Of a stretch of 64,000 bases of DNA, positions 44,871-53,695 are shown piece after piece. The DNA lies in NCBI RefSeq assembly GCF_049532965.1, contig NZ_CP186694.1:3720001-3784000 (forward strand), given 5' to 3'. The position numbers and the translations under genes were made by a program. How positions within the stretch are numbered: the stretch's first letter is position 1; each line of letters opens with the position of its first letter. Below the pieces are notes generated by a model, which searched no databases, was not told the origin of the DNA, and worked only from the letters and a program-made list of their open reading frames with translations. Source of the stretch: Roseateles sp049532965. GTDB taxonomy: Bacteria > Pseudomonadota > Gammaproteobacteria > Burkholderiales > Burkholderiaceae_C.

Positions 44871-46424
44871 ATGCATCCCATCCAGGACGTCCTCATCGTC
44901 GGCGGCGGCACCGCCGGCTGGCTCACGGCCGCATTCCTCGCGCGCCAGCTCGGCACCGCGCGCGGCGGTGTCCGCATCACGCTGGTGGAGTCGACGGACA
45001 TCGGCATCATCGGCGTCGGCGAGGGCACCTTCCCCTCGATCCGCGGGACGCTATCGGCGATCGGCATTCCGGAAGCGCGCTTCCTCGAGGCCTGTTCGGC
45101 GACATACAAGCAGGGCATCCGCTTCGATCACTGGGTGCGGCCGCCCGGGACGCCGGGGCCCGACCACTACTTCCATCCGTTCAGCCAGCCCAGCCAGCGG
45201 CCTGGTGCGCCGGAGCTGCTGCCTTACTGGCTGGTGGGCGAAGCCGGTCAGGGACGAGCGTTCGCCGAGGCCGTGACGTTGCAGAAGGCCGTTGCCGACG
45301 CACGGCATGCGCCCAAGCGCGCCGCCGACGGCGACTATCTCGGGCCGCTGAACTACGCGTATCACTTCGACGCCGGCCGCTTCGCGGCGTTGCTCGCGGA
45401 GCAGGCACAGGCGCTTGGCGTGAAGCGCGTGATCGCCACGGTGGACCGCGTGGACCTCGATGAACAGGGCGCGATCGCCGCCGTGCATACGCGCGAGGCG
45501 GGGGAGCTCCGGGCCGGGCTGTACGCCGATTGCAGCGGCTTTCGCGCACGCTTGATCGGCGAGGCGCTGGGCGCGCCGTTCCGGTCGATGCGGGATGTGC
45601 TCTTCGTCGACCGCGCGCTGGCGATGCAGGTGCCGTACGCGCGCGCCGATGCGCCGATCGCGTCATACACGATCGCGAGCGCCCAGGAGAACGGCTGGAT
45701 CTGGGACATCGGCCTGCAGGAACGGCGCGGCATCGGGCACGTCTACAGCAGCCGACATTGCGACGACGAGAAAGCGGAGCGTACGCTGCGCCGCTACATC
45801 GGCGCGGCCTCGGACGGACTCACGCCGCGCAAGCTCACGCTCGACATCGGATATCGCGAGACCCAGTGGGTGAAGAACTGCGTGGCGGTCGGGCTGTCGG
45901 GCGGATTCCTGGAACCGCTGGAATCGTCGGGCATCGGGTTGATCGAGACTGCGGCCTACCTCATCGCCCAGCTGTTCCCGTTCAACGGCGACACGGCCCC
46001 CGTCGCGAAGCACTTCAATGCGTTCATGCGAGAGCGCTACGCCCGCATCGTCGACTTCATCAAGCTGCATTACGGCCTCACGCAGCGCACGGACACGGCC
46101 TTCTGGCGCGACAACGCCGATCCGGCCTCGTTCACCGAGTCGCTGCGGGACAAGCTGGCGATGTGGCGGTGTCGGCCGCCGCAACGGCTGGACTTCATCA
46201 CCGACGTGGAGATGTACCTGCCCGCGAGTTGGCAGTACGTGCTGTACGGGATGGAATTCAAGACCGAGTTGGGCGCCGGCGGCGCGGCGCTGACCCGCGG
46301 CGAGGAGGCGCGGCGGGAGTTCGCGACGATCGAGCAGCTCGGGGCACATGCGCTGCGGGACCTGCCGCCGCATCGAACGCTGATCGAGCAACTGCTGGCG
46401 CGGACGGATCGCCGCGCGGCCTGA
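44871..46424 (+). CDS. flavin-dependent tryptophan-halogenase-family protein
   Basis: A 517-residue FADH2-dependent halogenase fold. The dinucleotide motif is VGGGTAGWLTA (residues 10-20). The lysine that carries hypohalous acid in PrnA-like enzymes corresponds to K80 in ACSATYKQGIRFDHW. The conserved acidic residue region is FLEPLESSGIGLIE (E348). The WxWxI motif is in NGWIWDIGLQERRG. It sits in the glucoside locus between the TonB receptor and LacI genes. Family members of this kind recur in TonB/carbohydrate loci, where the substrate is not known. A secondary-metabolite role is not supported by neighbours. Confidence 0.9.
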   Translation: MHPIQDVLIVGGGTAGWLTAAFLARQLGTARGGVRITLVESTDIGIIGVGEGTFPSIRGTLSAIGIPEARFLEACSATYKQGIRFDHWVRPPGTPGPDHYFHPFSQPSQRPGAPELLPYWLVGEAGQGRAFAEAVTLQKAVADARHAPKRAADGDYLGPLNYAYHFDAGRFAALLAEQAQALGVKRVIATVDRVDLDEQGAIAAVHTREAGELRAGLYADCSGFRARLIGEALGAPFRSMRDVLFVDRALAMQVPYARADAPIASYTIASAQENGWIWDIGLQERRGIGHVYSSRHCDDEKAERTLRRYIGAASDGLTPRKLTLDIGYRETQWVKNCVAVGLSGGFLEPLESSGIGLIETAAYLIAQLFPFNGDTAPVAKHFNAFMRERYARIVDFIKLHYGLTQRTDTAFWRDNADPASFTESLRDKLAMWRCRPPQRLDFITDVEMYLPASWQYVLYGMEFKTELGAGGAALTRGEEARREFATIEQLGAHALRDLPPHRTLIEQLLARTDRRAA

Positions 46425-46442
46425 GCGGCCGGGGGCGCGGCC

Positions 46443-47507
46443 TCAGGCCTTCTTCGCGCGCAACGCCAGTTTGGCGCCGAGGGCCGCGGTGGAGTCGCGC
46501 ACGACCAGTTCGTGCGGCAATACCCGGTGCTGGGGCTTGGTGCCGCTGTCCGGGCCGGTGTCTTTCGGGGTGGCGATCAGCAGGTCGACGGCGGCGCGGG
46601 CCATGTCGTCCATCGGTTGGCGCACCGTGGTCAGCGGCGGCCATACGCGCGCGGCGGCGGGCGTGTCGTCGAAGCCGGCGATCGAGAGGTCCCCGGGCAC
46701 GGCCAGGCCCAGCCGCTGCGCCGCGGCCAGCACGCCCAGCGCCATCTCGTCGTTGCTCGCGAAGACCGCCGTCGGGCGCTGGCGGCGGCTCAACAGTTGA
46801 TAGGCAGCCTCGACACCGCTCTCGAACGTGAAGGCGCCCTGCACCACCAAGTCCTTGTCGAGCACCAGCCGATGGGCCTTCAGCGCGGCGAGGTAGCCCT
46901 GGTAGCGACGCTTCGACGCCACCTGGTCCTTCGCGCCCTTGATGATCGCGATGCGGGTGTGGCCCAGGCTGATCAGCAGGTTGGTGATCTCTTCCGCGGC
47001 GTGGACGTCGTCCATGCGGACGCTCGGATGATCGGGCTCGTCGGCCGCGGGGGAAATCAGCACGCAGGGGGTGTGGCTCTCGCGCAAGGCCGACAGGACC
47101 TGCGGGTTGTCGCACAGCGGCGGGGTCAGGATCATGCCGTCCGGACGCAGCGCGGAGACCATGCGGTCGACCTGCATCGGGAGGTCGGGGGCGTCGTTGT
47201 GCAGGGATTCGACGACCAGGTGGTAGCCGGCTTCGCGGCAACGGAGCGTTGCGCCTTGCTGCACGCCGCCGACGAAGGCGGCGGACGGGTCGTAGTACAG
47301 CAGGCCGATGAGGAAGGACCGGCCGCCAGCCAGGCTGCGGGCGGATTGCTTCGGGCGGTACTTCAGGTCGGCCACGACCTTCAGCACCGCCTCGCGCGTC
47401 TCGGAGTGGACGCCCGGCTCTTGGTTCAATACCCGGGAAACCGTCTTGATGGATACGCCGGCTTCGCGCGCGACGTCGATGATGGTGGCGGGTTTGTTCG
47501 GGTGCAT
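46443..47507 (-). CDS. LacI-family transcriptional repressor
   Basis: A 354-residue repressor. The DNA-binding headpiece reads ATIIDVAREAGVSIKTVSRVLNQEPGVHSETREAVL, with the hinge helix near PKQSARSLAGG. A periplasmic-binding-protein-like effector domain follows (FLIGLLYYDPSAAF, IIKGAKDQVASKRRYQGYL, AVFASNDEMALGVL, DLSIAGFDDTPAA). The start is placed at MHPNKPATI, where similarity begins. The paired TGACAACGTTGTCA-type sites before the TonB receptor are the expected operators. Probable effectors are glucose or a glucoside. Confidence 0.94.
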   Translation of the reverse strand: MHPNKPATIIDVAREAGVSIKTVSRVLNQEPGVHSETREAVLKVVADLKYRPKQSARSLAGGRSFLIGLLYYDPSAAFVGGVQQGATLRCREAGYHLVVESLHNDAPDLPMQVDRMVSALRPDGMILTPPLCDNPQVLSALRESHTPCVLISPAADEPDHPSVRMDDVHAAEEITNLLISLGHTRIAIIKGAKDQVASKRRYQGYLAALKAHRLVLDKDLVVQGAFTFESGVEAAYQLLSRRQRPTAVFASNDEMALGVLAAAQRLGLAVPGDLSIAGFDDTPAAARVWPPLTTVRQPMDDMARAAVDLLIATPKDTGPDSGTKPQHRVLPHELVVRDSTAALGAKLALRAKKA

Positions 47508-47605
47508 GGGCGGTCCGGGATGGGTCGGTGGACTGTGCCATACCGGCGGCTTCGGCGCTTTAGGGACGCGGCTCGGGAACGCCTGAACATGCACCCGCTG
47601 ACCCG

Positions 47606-47697
47606 CAGGAGAGGACTCGGTCACGCAAGCGCGACCCCGGTTTGGACCTCACGGTCCAAACCATTCGAGTCCTCCCGCAAAGCCCACCGGGCTTTGC
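47606..47697. repeat. cluster of nested palindromes next to tRNA-Leu
   Basis: An outer inverted repeat GAGGACTCG (47611-47619) / CGAGTCCTC (47666-47674) encloses two hairpins. One is GTCaCGC-AA-GCGcGAC; the other is the perfect GGTTTGGACC-TCAC-GGTCCAAACC (47639-47662). A further hairpin GCAAAGCCC-ACC-GGGCTTTGC (47677-47697) follows. The left end CAGGAGAGGACTCG is identical to 14 bp of the 3' part of the tRNA gene 150 bp away. It could be a decayed tRNA copy with terminator or a structured element; no gene covers it. Confidence 0.6.
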
Positions 47698-47717
47698 TTC
47701 CTGGGCGGACAAATGAG

Positions 47718-47742
47718 AAAAGCCGGCTCAAGGCCGGCTTTT
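47718..47742 (-). terminator. rho-independent terminator of tRNA-Leu
   Basis: Stem GCCGGC/GCCGGC extended by AAAA/TTTT, giving a four-U tail on the minus strand, just downstream of the tRNA 3' end. Confidence 0.85.
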
Positions 47743-47748
47743 CGAATT

Positions 47749-47833
<85 letters not shown>

Positions 47834-47903
47834 TTTCAGGATTTGTCTCCGCCTTGCAGCGAAGAATTGGACTGTAGCACAGTTTTGGAATCCGCCAAGC
47901 GCT

Positions 47904-49328
47904 TTATCCGCCCCAGTCCACTTTCCCCATCCGCCTGTGCGGATCCCATATCCGTTGTACGGCGCCCGCCCACGTCAGCAGGCCCGGCTCCACCCGCTCC
48001 CAATGCGTCCGGTACGCCGCCTGCAACTGCGGCCCCACGCCATGCTCCGCGCTGATCGATCCGCCCAGCTCCGCCACCAGCGCATACAAGCCCTCGCGCA
48101 GGGTCAGTTCTTGCTCGGCGCCGAGCGCACCGGCCGCCTTCGGCCACACCATGTTGAAGTGCATGCCGCCATCGCCCAGGTGACCGAAGTCGGCCAGCCG
48201 CACCTGCGGGAACCGCTCCGCCAGCCACGCGGCCCCGCGCTCGCGGAACGCCATGAAGTGCCGTCTCGGCAACGAGAGGTCGAGCCCGATCACCTTGCCC
48301 TGTTCGCGCAGCCCTTCGCTGATGCGGTGGCGCAGGTGCCAGATCGCTTCGTCGGCCTCGAGCACCGCATCGCGGACGCGACCCGATTCGAATTCCAGCT
48401 CGAGCCATCCCTGCAGCAGCCCGTTCAGATCGAGCTGCTCCGCCGGCAGCTCGCTGCTGAGCTCGATGAGCATTGCGTAGTCCGGCAGCTGTCCGTCGAA
48501 CCACCGGCCCACGTCCTGCCCATGCAGTCCCGCTTCCAGCGCGGCACGGCTGATGCCTTCGAAGGCCGAGACCAACCCGCCCCAGCGCTGCATCACGTCG
48601 GCATAAAGCGGGAAGACCGCCTCGAGCCCCGCCGGCGCGACCAGCGCCACCGCGCGCTGCCGGGGCAGCGGCGCGAGCTTGATCGTGACCTCGGTGACGA
48701 GGCCGAGGCTCCCGGAGGAGCCGATGAACAGCTGCCCCAGCGCCAGCGCCGAGTTGTCCTTCTGCAGGCCTTGCCCCAGGCGGAGCACCTGCCCGGGCGG
48801 CTCGGCCAGCACGACTTCCAGCGCCAGCGTGTTGGCCCGCACGTCGCCGTAGCGCAGCATGCGCGTGCCGCCGGTGTTGTGCGCCACCATGCCGCCGATG
48901 GACGGATCAGCGCTCAGGTCGACCGGAAACCACAGCCCATGCGGCTCGAGCCGCTCATTGATCTCCGACAGCCGGAAGCCCGACGACACCCGGAGCGTGC
49001 GGTCGAGCAGGTCCAGCTCGAACACCTCGCGCAAGCGCTCGGTGCCGAGCAGCACCTCGGCCTGCGCATCGTCCGGCGTGCCGGCGCGGACGAGTCCCGT
49101 ATGCGCGCCCTGCACGACGACACGCAGCCCGTGCGTCGCCGCCAGGGCGATCACGCGGGCGGCCTCGTCGCGACGGCCCGGCCGCACCAGCGCGACGGCC
49201 TGTCCCGGGGCGTATCGCGCGGGCTGCAGGTAGCGCGGCTCGATCGCCGCGCCTGCCTGCACGAAGGGCTCGCCGCAGATCGCGCGCGCCTCGGCGACAA
49301 AACCGCCGACGCCGGGCCCGTTCAGCAT
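47904..49328 (-). CDS. FAD-binding oxidase, D-2-hydroxyglutarate/D-lactate dehydrogenase-like
   Basis: A 474-residue flavoprotein of the FAD_binding_4 / FAD-oxidase C family. The FAD site blocks are VVVQGAHTGLVRAG and DPSIGGMVAHNTGGTRMLRYGD, and the C-terminal motif is SISAEHGVGPQLQ. Its 5' end overlaps the HglS gene by 7 bases. HglS produces D-2-hydroxyglutarate, so oxidation of that product to 2-oxoglutarate is the likely job. D-lactate or glycolate oxidation are the family alternatives. It is the last gene of the lysine operon. Confidence 0.88.
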   Translation of the reverse strand: MLNGPGVGGFVAEARAICGEPFVQAGAAIEPRYLQPARYAPGQAVALVRPGRRDEAARVIALAATHGLRVVVQGAHTGLVRAGTPDDAQAEVLLGTERLREVFELDLLDRTLRVSSGFRLSEINERLEPHGLWFPVDLSADPSIGGMVAHNTGGTRMLRYGDVRANTLALEVVLAEPPGQVLRLGQGLQKDNSALALGQLFIGSSGSLGLVTEVTIKLAPLPRQRAVALVAPAGLEAVFPLYADVMQRWGGLVSAFEGISRAALEAGLHGQDVGRWFDGQLPDYAMLIELSSELPAEQLDLNGLLQGWLELEFESGRVRDAVLEADEAIWHLRHRISEGLREQGKVIGLDLSLPRRHFMAFRERGAAWLAERFPQVRLADFGHLGDGGMHFNMVWPKAAGALGAEQELTLREGLYALVAELGGSISAEHGVGPQLQAAYRTHWERVEPGLLTWAGAVQRIWDPHRRMGKVDWGG

Positions 49329-50413
49329 GCCGCCGCCTGATCCGACTGATTGGCCTCATCGACCTTGCCGACGCCGGCCGTCATCTTGAAGATGCCGGTG
49401 GCGTTGCCCGCGTCGAAGGCCAGGTCCAGGGCCCCGCGCTCATCGAGCGGCGCGCGCTGGATGAACTCGTGGAAGCTGCCCGGGACCTCGAGACGCGCGC
49501 GCTGCCCGCGGTCGAGGAACTCCCGCATCACGCGCGCCGCCTTGAACGCGGTCTGGCGCACACGCCCGGTCGCGGAGGTCTCGATCGTGTCCTTCACCGG
49601 CCGGCCCAGGGCCCGCTGTGCGGCGACCACCGCCTCAATGTCGGCCACCCGGTCGGTGGCGTGGTTGAAGGCGTTGCCCTCGGTGGAGATCCAGGCCATC
49701 TCGGCCGACTCGCTCAGCAGCGCGTGATAGTCGTCCAGCTCGAACAGTCCATGCTGACGATCGAAGCACCCGACCAGCTTCGGCAGCAAGGCCGCCGCGG
49801 CACCGGTCGGCAGATCGCCGTCGCGGGCAAGTTGCTCCAACGCCGCCAGGTCGACCGGCGTAAGCGGGTCGCGGGACGAGGCCAGCACGCGGGTCACCGC
49901 GTCCTGGAAGCCGGCGGAGAAGCGCTCCGGATGCAGTTCCGAGACGAAGAACTGGGCGATGTCCTCCGGAAAGTCCGCGTGGCGCCAGGCCCGGCCGGTC
50001 ATCTTCAGCCGCGGCAGCGGATAGGCCGCGGCCATCGTGAAGCCGAGCGGCCGCAGCACGCGGGTGATCGCGGCCTCGCCCGGCGGCAGCGCGCCGGACG
50101 GCCAGGCGACCGTTCGCAGCGCGCCGTGGTCGAACACCAGTTGCCGGCCGTCGCGCTGCAGGTCGGCCACATACGCCGCAGCCATTGGCACGCGCTGCGT
50201 GACGTCGACGAACAGCGCCATGTTCAGCGCCTGCGCCAGCTCGGCGCGGGTGACGCGCTCGCCCACCGGACGCAGCAGCGCCGGCACGACGTGCACCCGT
50301 GCGAACGCGGCGCGCGCCGCCTCGTCGCCAAGCGCGGCGCTCAGCACCTGGAACACCCCGCTGCCCGCGGCCGCGGCGACGCGTGCCTTCAGATCCGCAT
50401 CCAGCTCAAACAT
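49322..50413 (-). CDS. hglS: 2-oxoadipate dioxygenase/decarboxylase (DUF1338)
   Basis: An iron-dependent enzyme converting 2-oxoadipate to D-2-hydroxyglutarate, known from lysine catabolism in Pseudomonas putida. The 363-residue sequence matches the DUF1338 family. Probable metal ligands are the histidines in VFDHGALRTV and GNAFNHATDRV, and the glutamate in GSFHEFIQRAP. It overlaps the aldehyde dehydrogenase gene upstream by 8 bases and the FAD oxidase downstream by 7. Assignment rests on family motifs and this very consistent context. Confidence 0.88.
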   Translation of the reverse strand: MFELDADLKARVAAAAGSGVFQVLSAALGDEAARAAFARVHVVPALLRPVGERVTRAELAQALNMALFVDVTQRVPMAAAYVADLQRDGRQLVFDHGALRTVAWPSGALPPGEAAITRVLRPLGFTMAAAYPLPRLKMTGRAWRHADFPEDIAQFFVSELHPERFSAGFQDAVTRVLASSRDPLTPVDLAALEQLARDGDLPTGAAAALLPKLVGCFDRQHGLFELDDYHALLSESAEMAWISTEGNAFNHATDRVADIEAVVAAQRALGRPVKDTIETSATGRVRQTAFKAARVMREFLDRGQRARLEVPGSFHEFIQRAPLDERGALDLAFDAGNATGIFKMTAGVGKVDEANQSDQAAAC

Positions 50414-51911
50414 CGAACTTCACGCCCTGCGCCAGCGGCAGCTCGCGCGAGTAGTTGACGGTGTTGGTGGTGCGGCGCATGTAGGCCTTCCAGGCATCGG
50501 AGCCGGACTCGCGGCCACCGCCGGTTTCCTTCTCGCCACCGAAAGCGCCACCGATCTCCGCGCCGGAGGTGCCGATGTTGACGTTCGCGATGCCGCAGTC
50601 GGAGCCGCTCGCGCTGACGAAGGTTTCGGCCTCGCGGATGTCGTTCGTGAAGATCGCCGACGACAGGCCCTGCGGCACGTCGTTCTGCATCGCGATCGCC
50701 TCCTCGAGCGTCTTGTACTTCAGCGTGTAGAGGATGGGCGCGAAGGTCTCGTGCTTGACGATGTCCGTCTGGGCCGGCATGCGGACCAGCGCCGGCACCG
50801 CGTAATAGGCCTCCGGGAACTGCGACGCCAGCGCGCGCTCGCCACCACTGATCTCGCCGCCCTGCTCGCGCGCGGCGGACAGGGCCGACTGCATCGCATC
50901 GAAGGCGGCCTTGTCGATCAGCGGGCCGATCAGGTTGCCGGGCTCGACCGGGCTGCCGATCTTCAGCTGCGCGCGGGCGCGGTCCAGGCGCGCGACCAGC
51001 TCGTCATGGATGGACTCATGCACGATGACGCGCCGCGTCGTCGTGCAACGCTGGCCGGCCGTGCCATAGGCGCCGAACAGGATGCCGCGCACGGCGAGGT
51101 CCAGGTCGGCGCTGGGCGTCACGATGATCGCGTTGTTGCCACCGAGTTCCAGCAGGCAGCGGCCGAAGCGTGCCGCGACGCGGGGACCGACGGCGCGGCC
51201 CATGCGCGTGGAGCCAGTGGCGGAGACCAGCGCGACACGCGCGTCATCGACGAGCGCCTCGCCGACCGCCGCACCGCCGAGGACGACCTGCGACAGATGC
51301 GCCGGAGCGCCGGGATAACGGGCGAGCGCCTTCTCGAACAGCGCCTGCGTGGCCAGGGCGGTCAGTGGCGTCTTCTCGCTGGGCTTCCAGACGCAGGTAT
51401 CGCCGCAGACCAGCGCGAGCGCCGAGTTCCAGGCCCACACCGCGACGGGGAAGTTGAAGGCCGAGATGATGCCGACCACGCCCAGCGGCAGGTACTGCTC
51501 CATCATCCGGTGGCCGGGGCGCTCGCTGGCGATCGTCAGGCCGTGCAGCTGGCGCGACAGGCCGACGGCGAAGTCGCAGATGTCGATCATCTCCTGCACT
51601 TCGCCTTCGCCCTCGCTGGTCACCTTGCCGGCTTCCAGCGAGACCAGGCGGGCCAGGGCCGCCTTGTTGGCGCGCAGCTCTTCGCCGAACAGCCGCACCA
51701 GTTCGCCCCGCTTGGGCGCCGGCACGGTGCGCCAGGCCAGGAAGGCCTGCTGCGCGTTCGCGATCGCGGCGGTCATGTCGGCGGCGGAGGCGTCATGGAC
51801 CGCGCCGATGACGGCGCCGTCGATCGGGCTGCGGACAGCGCGCTGGCCGCCGGTGAAGGCGGCCGCCGGCACGCCCAGGGCGGCCAGCAGGTCGGTGGTG
51901 GTGGAAGTCAT
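50406..51911 (-). CDS. amaB: L-2-aminoadipate-6-semialdehyde dehydrogenase (ALDH7 type)
   Basis: An NAD-dependent aldehyde dehydrogenase of 501 residues that oxidises aminoadipate semialdehyde (piperideine-6-carboxylate) to 2-aminoadipate. Motifs: SAFNFPVAVWAWN, ATGSTRMGR, the general base in LELGGNNAIIV, and the catalytic cysteine in GTAGQRCTTTRR. The NVNIGTSGAEIGGAFGGEKETGGGRESGSDAWKAYMRR end is diagnostic for the ALDH7/AmaB group. It lies 14 bases after the lysine dehydrogenase-like gene. Confidence 0.93.
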   Translation of the reverse strand: MTSTTTDLLAALGVPAAAFTGGQRAVRSPIDGAVIGAVHDASAADMTAAIANAQQAFLAWRTVPAPKRGELVRLFGEELRANKAALARLVSLEAGKVTSEGEGEVQEMIDICDFAVGLSRQLHGLTIASERPGHRMMEQYLPLGVVGIISAFNFPVAVWAWNSALALVCGDTCVWKPSEKTPLTALATQALFEKALARYPGAPAHLSQVVLGGAAVGEALVDDARVALVSATGSTRMGRAVGPRVAARFGRCLLELGGNNAIIVTPSADLDLAVRGILFGAYGTAGQRCTTTRRVIVHESIHDELVARLDRARAQLKIGSPVEPGNLIGPLIDKAAFDAMQSALSAAREQGGEISGGERALASQFPEAYYAVPALVRMPAQTDIVKHETFAPILYTLKYKTLEEAIAMQNDVPQGLSSAIFTNDIREAETFVSASGSDCGIANVNIGTSGAEIGGAFGGEKETGGGRESGSDAWKAYMRRTTNTVNYSRELPLAQGVKFDV

Positions 51912-51925
51912 CGCGGGATTCTCCT

Positions 51926-53020
51926 TCAGCCGATCGATTCAACCTGGCGCGATTGCTGGTACGCCTTGCCGAAGCGGTTCGCGAGGAAATCGGGCAGCGC
52001 GACTTCCTCCTGGCGGATGAAGCCGGACTGCGGCAGCTTGCCTTCGCGGAACAGGTCGACCGCGGCGCAGATGCCGGCGGCGGTGGTGATCTGGATGGCC
52101 GACAGCGGTTGCTCGCCGTCGCGCTCCGCGAAGATCTTGCGGGCGAAGACTTCCTGCATCAGCACGCCGTTCTTCATGCCGGACACGGTCACGAACACCA
52201 GCACCACGTCCTGCATCGTGGCCGGCATGCTCTTGCGCATGATGGCCTTCAGCGCTTCCTGGTCGTTCTTCAGCTGCAGGTCGTCCAGCAGGAACATCAT
52301 CAGGTCGCGGTGGCCGGGGTAGCGGACGGTCTTGTAGTCCAGGTTGCGGACCTTGTTCTCCCAGGTCTCGCACAGCGTGCCCAGGCCGCCGGAGGTGTTG
52401 AAGGCCTCGTACTCGACGCCGTCCAGCGAGAAGTGTTCCAGCCCTTCCAGCGGCAGCGCGGCGATCGGGGCGCCGTCGTGGATGGCCTCGCAGGGATGGC
52501 AGTACTCGTTGATCAGGCCGTCGACGGACCAGGTCAGGTTGTACTTCAGCGCGTTGGTCGGGAACGCGGGCAGCGCGCCGACGCGCATCTTGACGTCTTG
52601 CAGCGTGTCGAAGCGCTTGGCCAGGTGGTGCGCGACGATGCCGATGAAGCCCGGCGCCAGGCCGCACTGCGGCATGAAGGCGGTCTTGGCGCCTTCGGCA
52701 ATGCGCTTGATCTCCTTGGTGGCGGCGACGTCCTCGGTCAGGTCGAAGTAGTGGCAGCCCGCTTCCAGCGCCATGTGGGCGGCGGTGATCGCGAGGTGGT
52801 ACGGCAGCGCGTTGACCACCACGTCATGCCCGCGCAGCGCCGCGGCGAGCTGGGCCTTGTCCTCCGTGTCGACGGTCTTGGTCGACAGCCCCTGGCCCGC
52901 CAGCAGCTTCAGCGCGCCGGCGTTCTTGTCCATCACGGTGACCTGGTAATCGCCGCTGCCTTGCAGCAGTCGGGCGATGGTCTGGCCGATGTGTCCGGCG
53001 CCCAGCAGTGCCACTTTCAT
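51926..53020 (-). CDS. saccharopine-dehydrogenase-family enzyme, probable L-lysine 6-dehydrogenase
   Basis: A 364-residue NAD(P)-dependent oxidoreductase. The Rossmann motif is VALLGAGHIGQTIARLL and the family region is GCHYFDLTEDVAATKEI...AFMPQCGLAPGF. Within the saccharopine dehydrogenase superfamily, this length and its position before an aminoadipate-semialdehyde dehydrogenase point to lysine 6-dehydrogenase (LysDH), which deaminates lysine to the semialdehyde. A saccharopine-forming enzyme is the alternative. The start is the ATG of MKVALLGAG, with GGAGCACGAC before it. It heads the lysine operon and is divergent from the Lrp gene. Confidence 0.85.
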   Translation of the reverse strand: MKVALLGAGHIGQTIARLLQGSGDYQVTVMDKNAGALKLLAGQGLSTKTVDTEDKAQLAAALRGHDVVVNALPYHLAITAAHMALEAGCHYFDLTEDVAATKEIKRIAEGAKTAFMPQCGLAPGFIGIVAHHLAKRFDTLQDVKMRVGALPAFPTNALKYNLTWSVDGLINEYCHPCEAIHDGAPIAALPLEGLEHFSLDGVEYEAFNTSGGLGTLCETWENKVRNLDYKTVRYPGHRDLMMFLLDDLQLKNDQEALKAIMRKSMPATMQDVVLVFVTVSGMKNGVLMQEVFARKIFAERDGEQPLSAIQITTAAGICAAVDLFREGKLPQSGFIRQEEVALPDFLANRFGKAYQQSRQVESIG

Positions 53021-53085
53021 GTCGTGCTCCTTGTGATCCTGTCGAAGAGAGGGAATGCGATGCCCGCAGTGTCGGAACCTCCCTT

Positions 53086-53118
53086 GACGAAAGAAAGCGC
53101 GAGTTCGACGAAAAAGCG
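53086..53118. promoter_or_regulatory. two direct repeats in the lysine operon/Lrp intergenic region
   Basis: GACGAAAGAAAGCG (53086-53099) and GACGAAAAAGCG (53107-53118) are spaced 21 bp apart, two helical turns. Lrp-type regulators often bind such phased sites, so these may be its operators. Confidence 0.4.
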
Positions 53119-53209
53119 GCTTATGCTGACGATCCGTCGGCCAGTTCATTCATTCCGGCGAAAACAAGGGTTTATCCCGAGCACTCCGTCACGCCCCGCA
53201 GAGCCCGTC

Positions 53210-53695
53210 ATGAACGCGAAGAGAACCGCCCCCGACGCCGCGCCCGCCGCCCCGGCCACGCTGCGCGACCAGACCGACCGCGACCTGATCGCACTGCTGC
53301 AGGCCAATGCGCGGGAAAGCACCGCGGACCTCGCACGCAAGTTGGGCGTGGCCCGCACCACGGTGGTGGCGCGGCTGGCACGGCTGGAAGCGGACGGCCT
53401 GATCGCCGGCTACACGGTGCGGCTGGGCGGTGAGGCGGTGGAGCGCGGCGTGCAGGCCTTCGTCGGCATCACGGTGCAGCCGCGGGCCGGGCGCGAGGTG
53501 GTGAAGCGGCTGTCACGGCTGCCAGAGCTTCGTCAGCTGGCCTCGGTCAGCGGCGAGTTCGACTACATGGCCACGCTGCGTGCGGACAGCACGGCGAGGC
53601 TGGACGCGCTGCTCGACGAGATCGGTGAGATCGAAGGCGTGATCAAGACGCACACGTCGGTGCTGCTGGCACTGCGGGTGGACCGCAGCGCCTGA
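53210..53695 (+). CDS. Lrp/AsnC-family regulator
   Basis: A 161-residue regulator. The helix-turn-helix reads LRDQTDRDLIALLQANARESTADLARKLGVARTTVVARLARLEADGLI, and the C-terminal ligand-sensing domain includes TVQPRAGREVVKRL and SVSGEFDYMATLRADS. It is transcribed away from the lysine operon and probably controls it in response to lysine or a pathway intermediate. The start ATG comes just before an Ala/Pro-rich lead of about 20 residues. Confidence 0.92.
   Translation: MNAKRTAPDAAPAAPATLRDQTDRDLIALLQANARESTADLARKLGVARTTVVARLARLEADGLIAGYTVRLGGEAVERGVQAFVGITVQPRAGREVVKRLSRLPELRQLASVSGEFDYMATLRADSTARLDALLDEIGEIEGVIKTHTSVLLALRVDRSA

Noticed and set aside
42180..47507. Halogenase locus as a secondary-metabolite cluster
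   Set aside because: No synthetase, polyketide or tailoring genes are near; all neighbours belong to sugar uptake.
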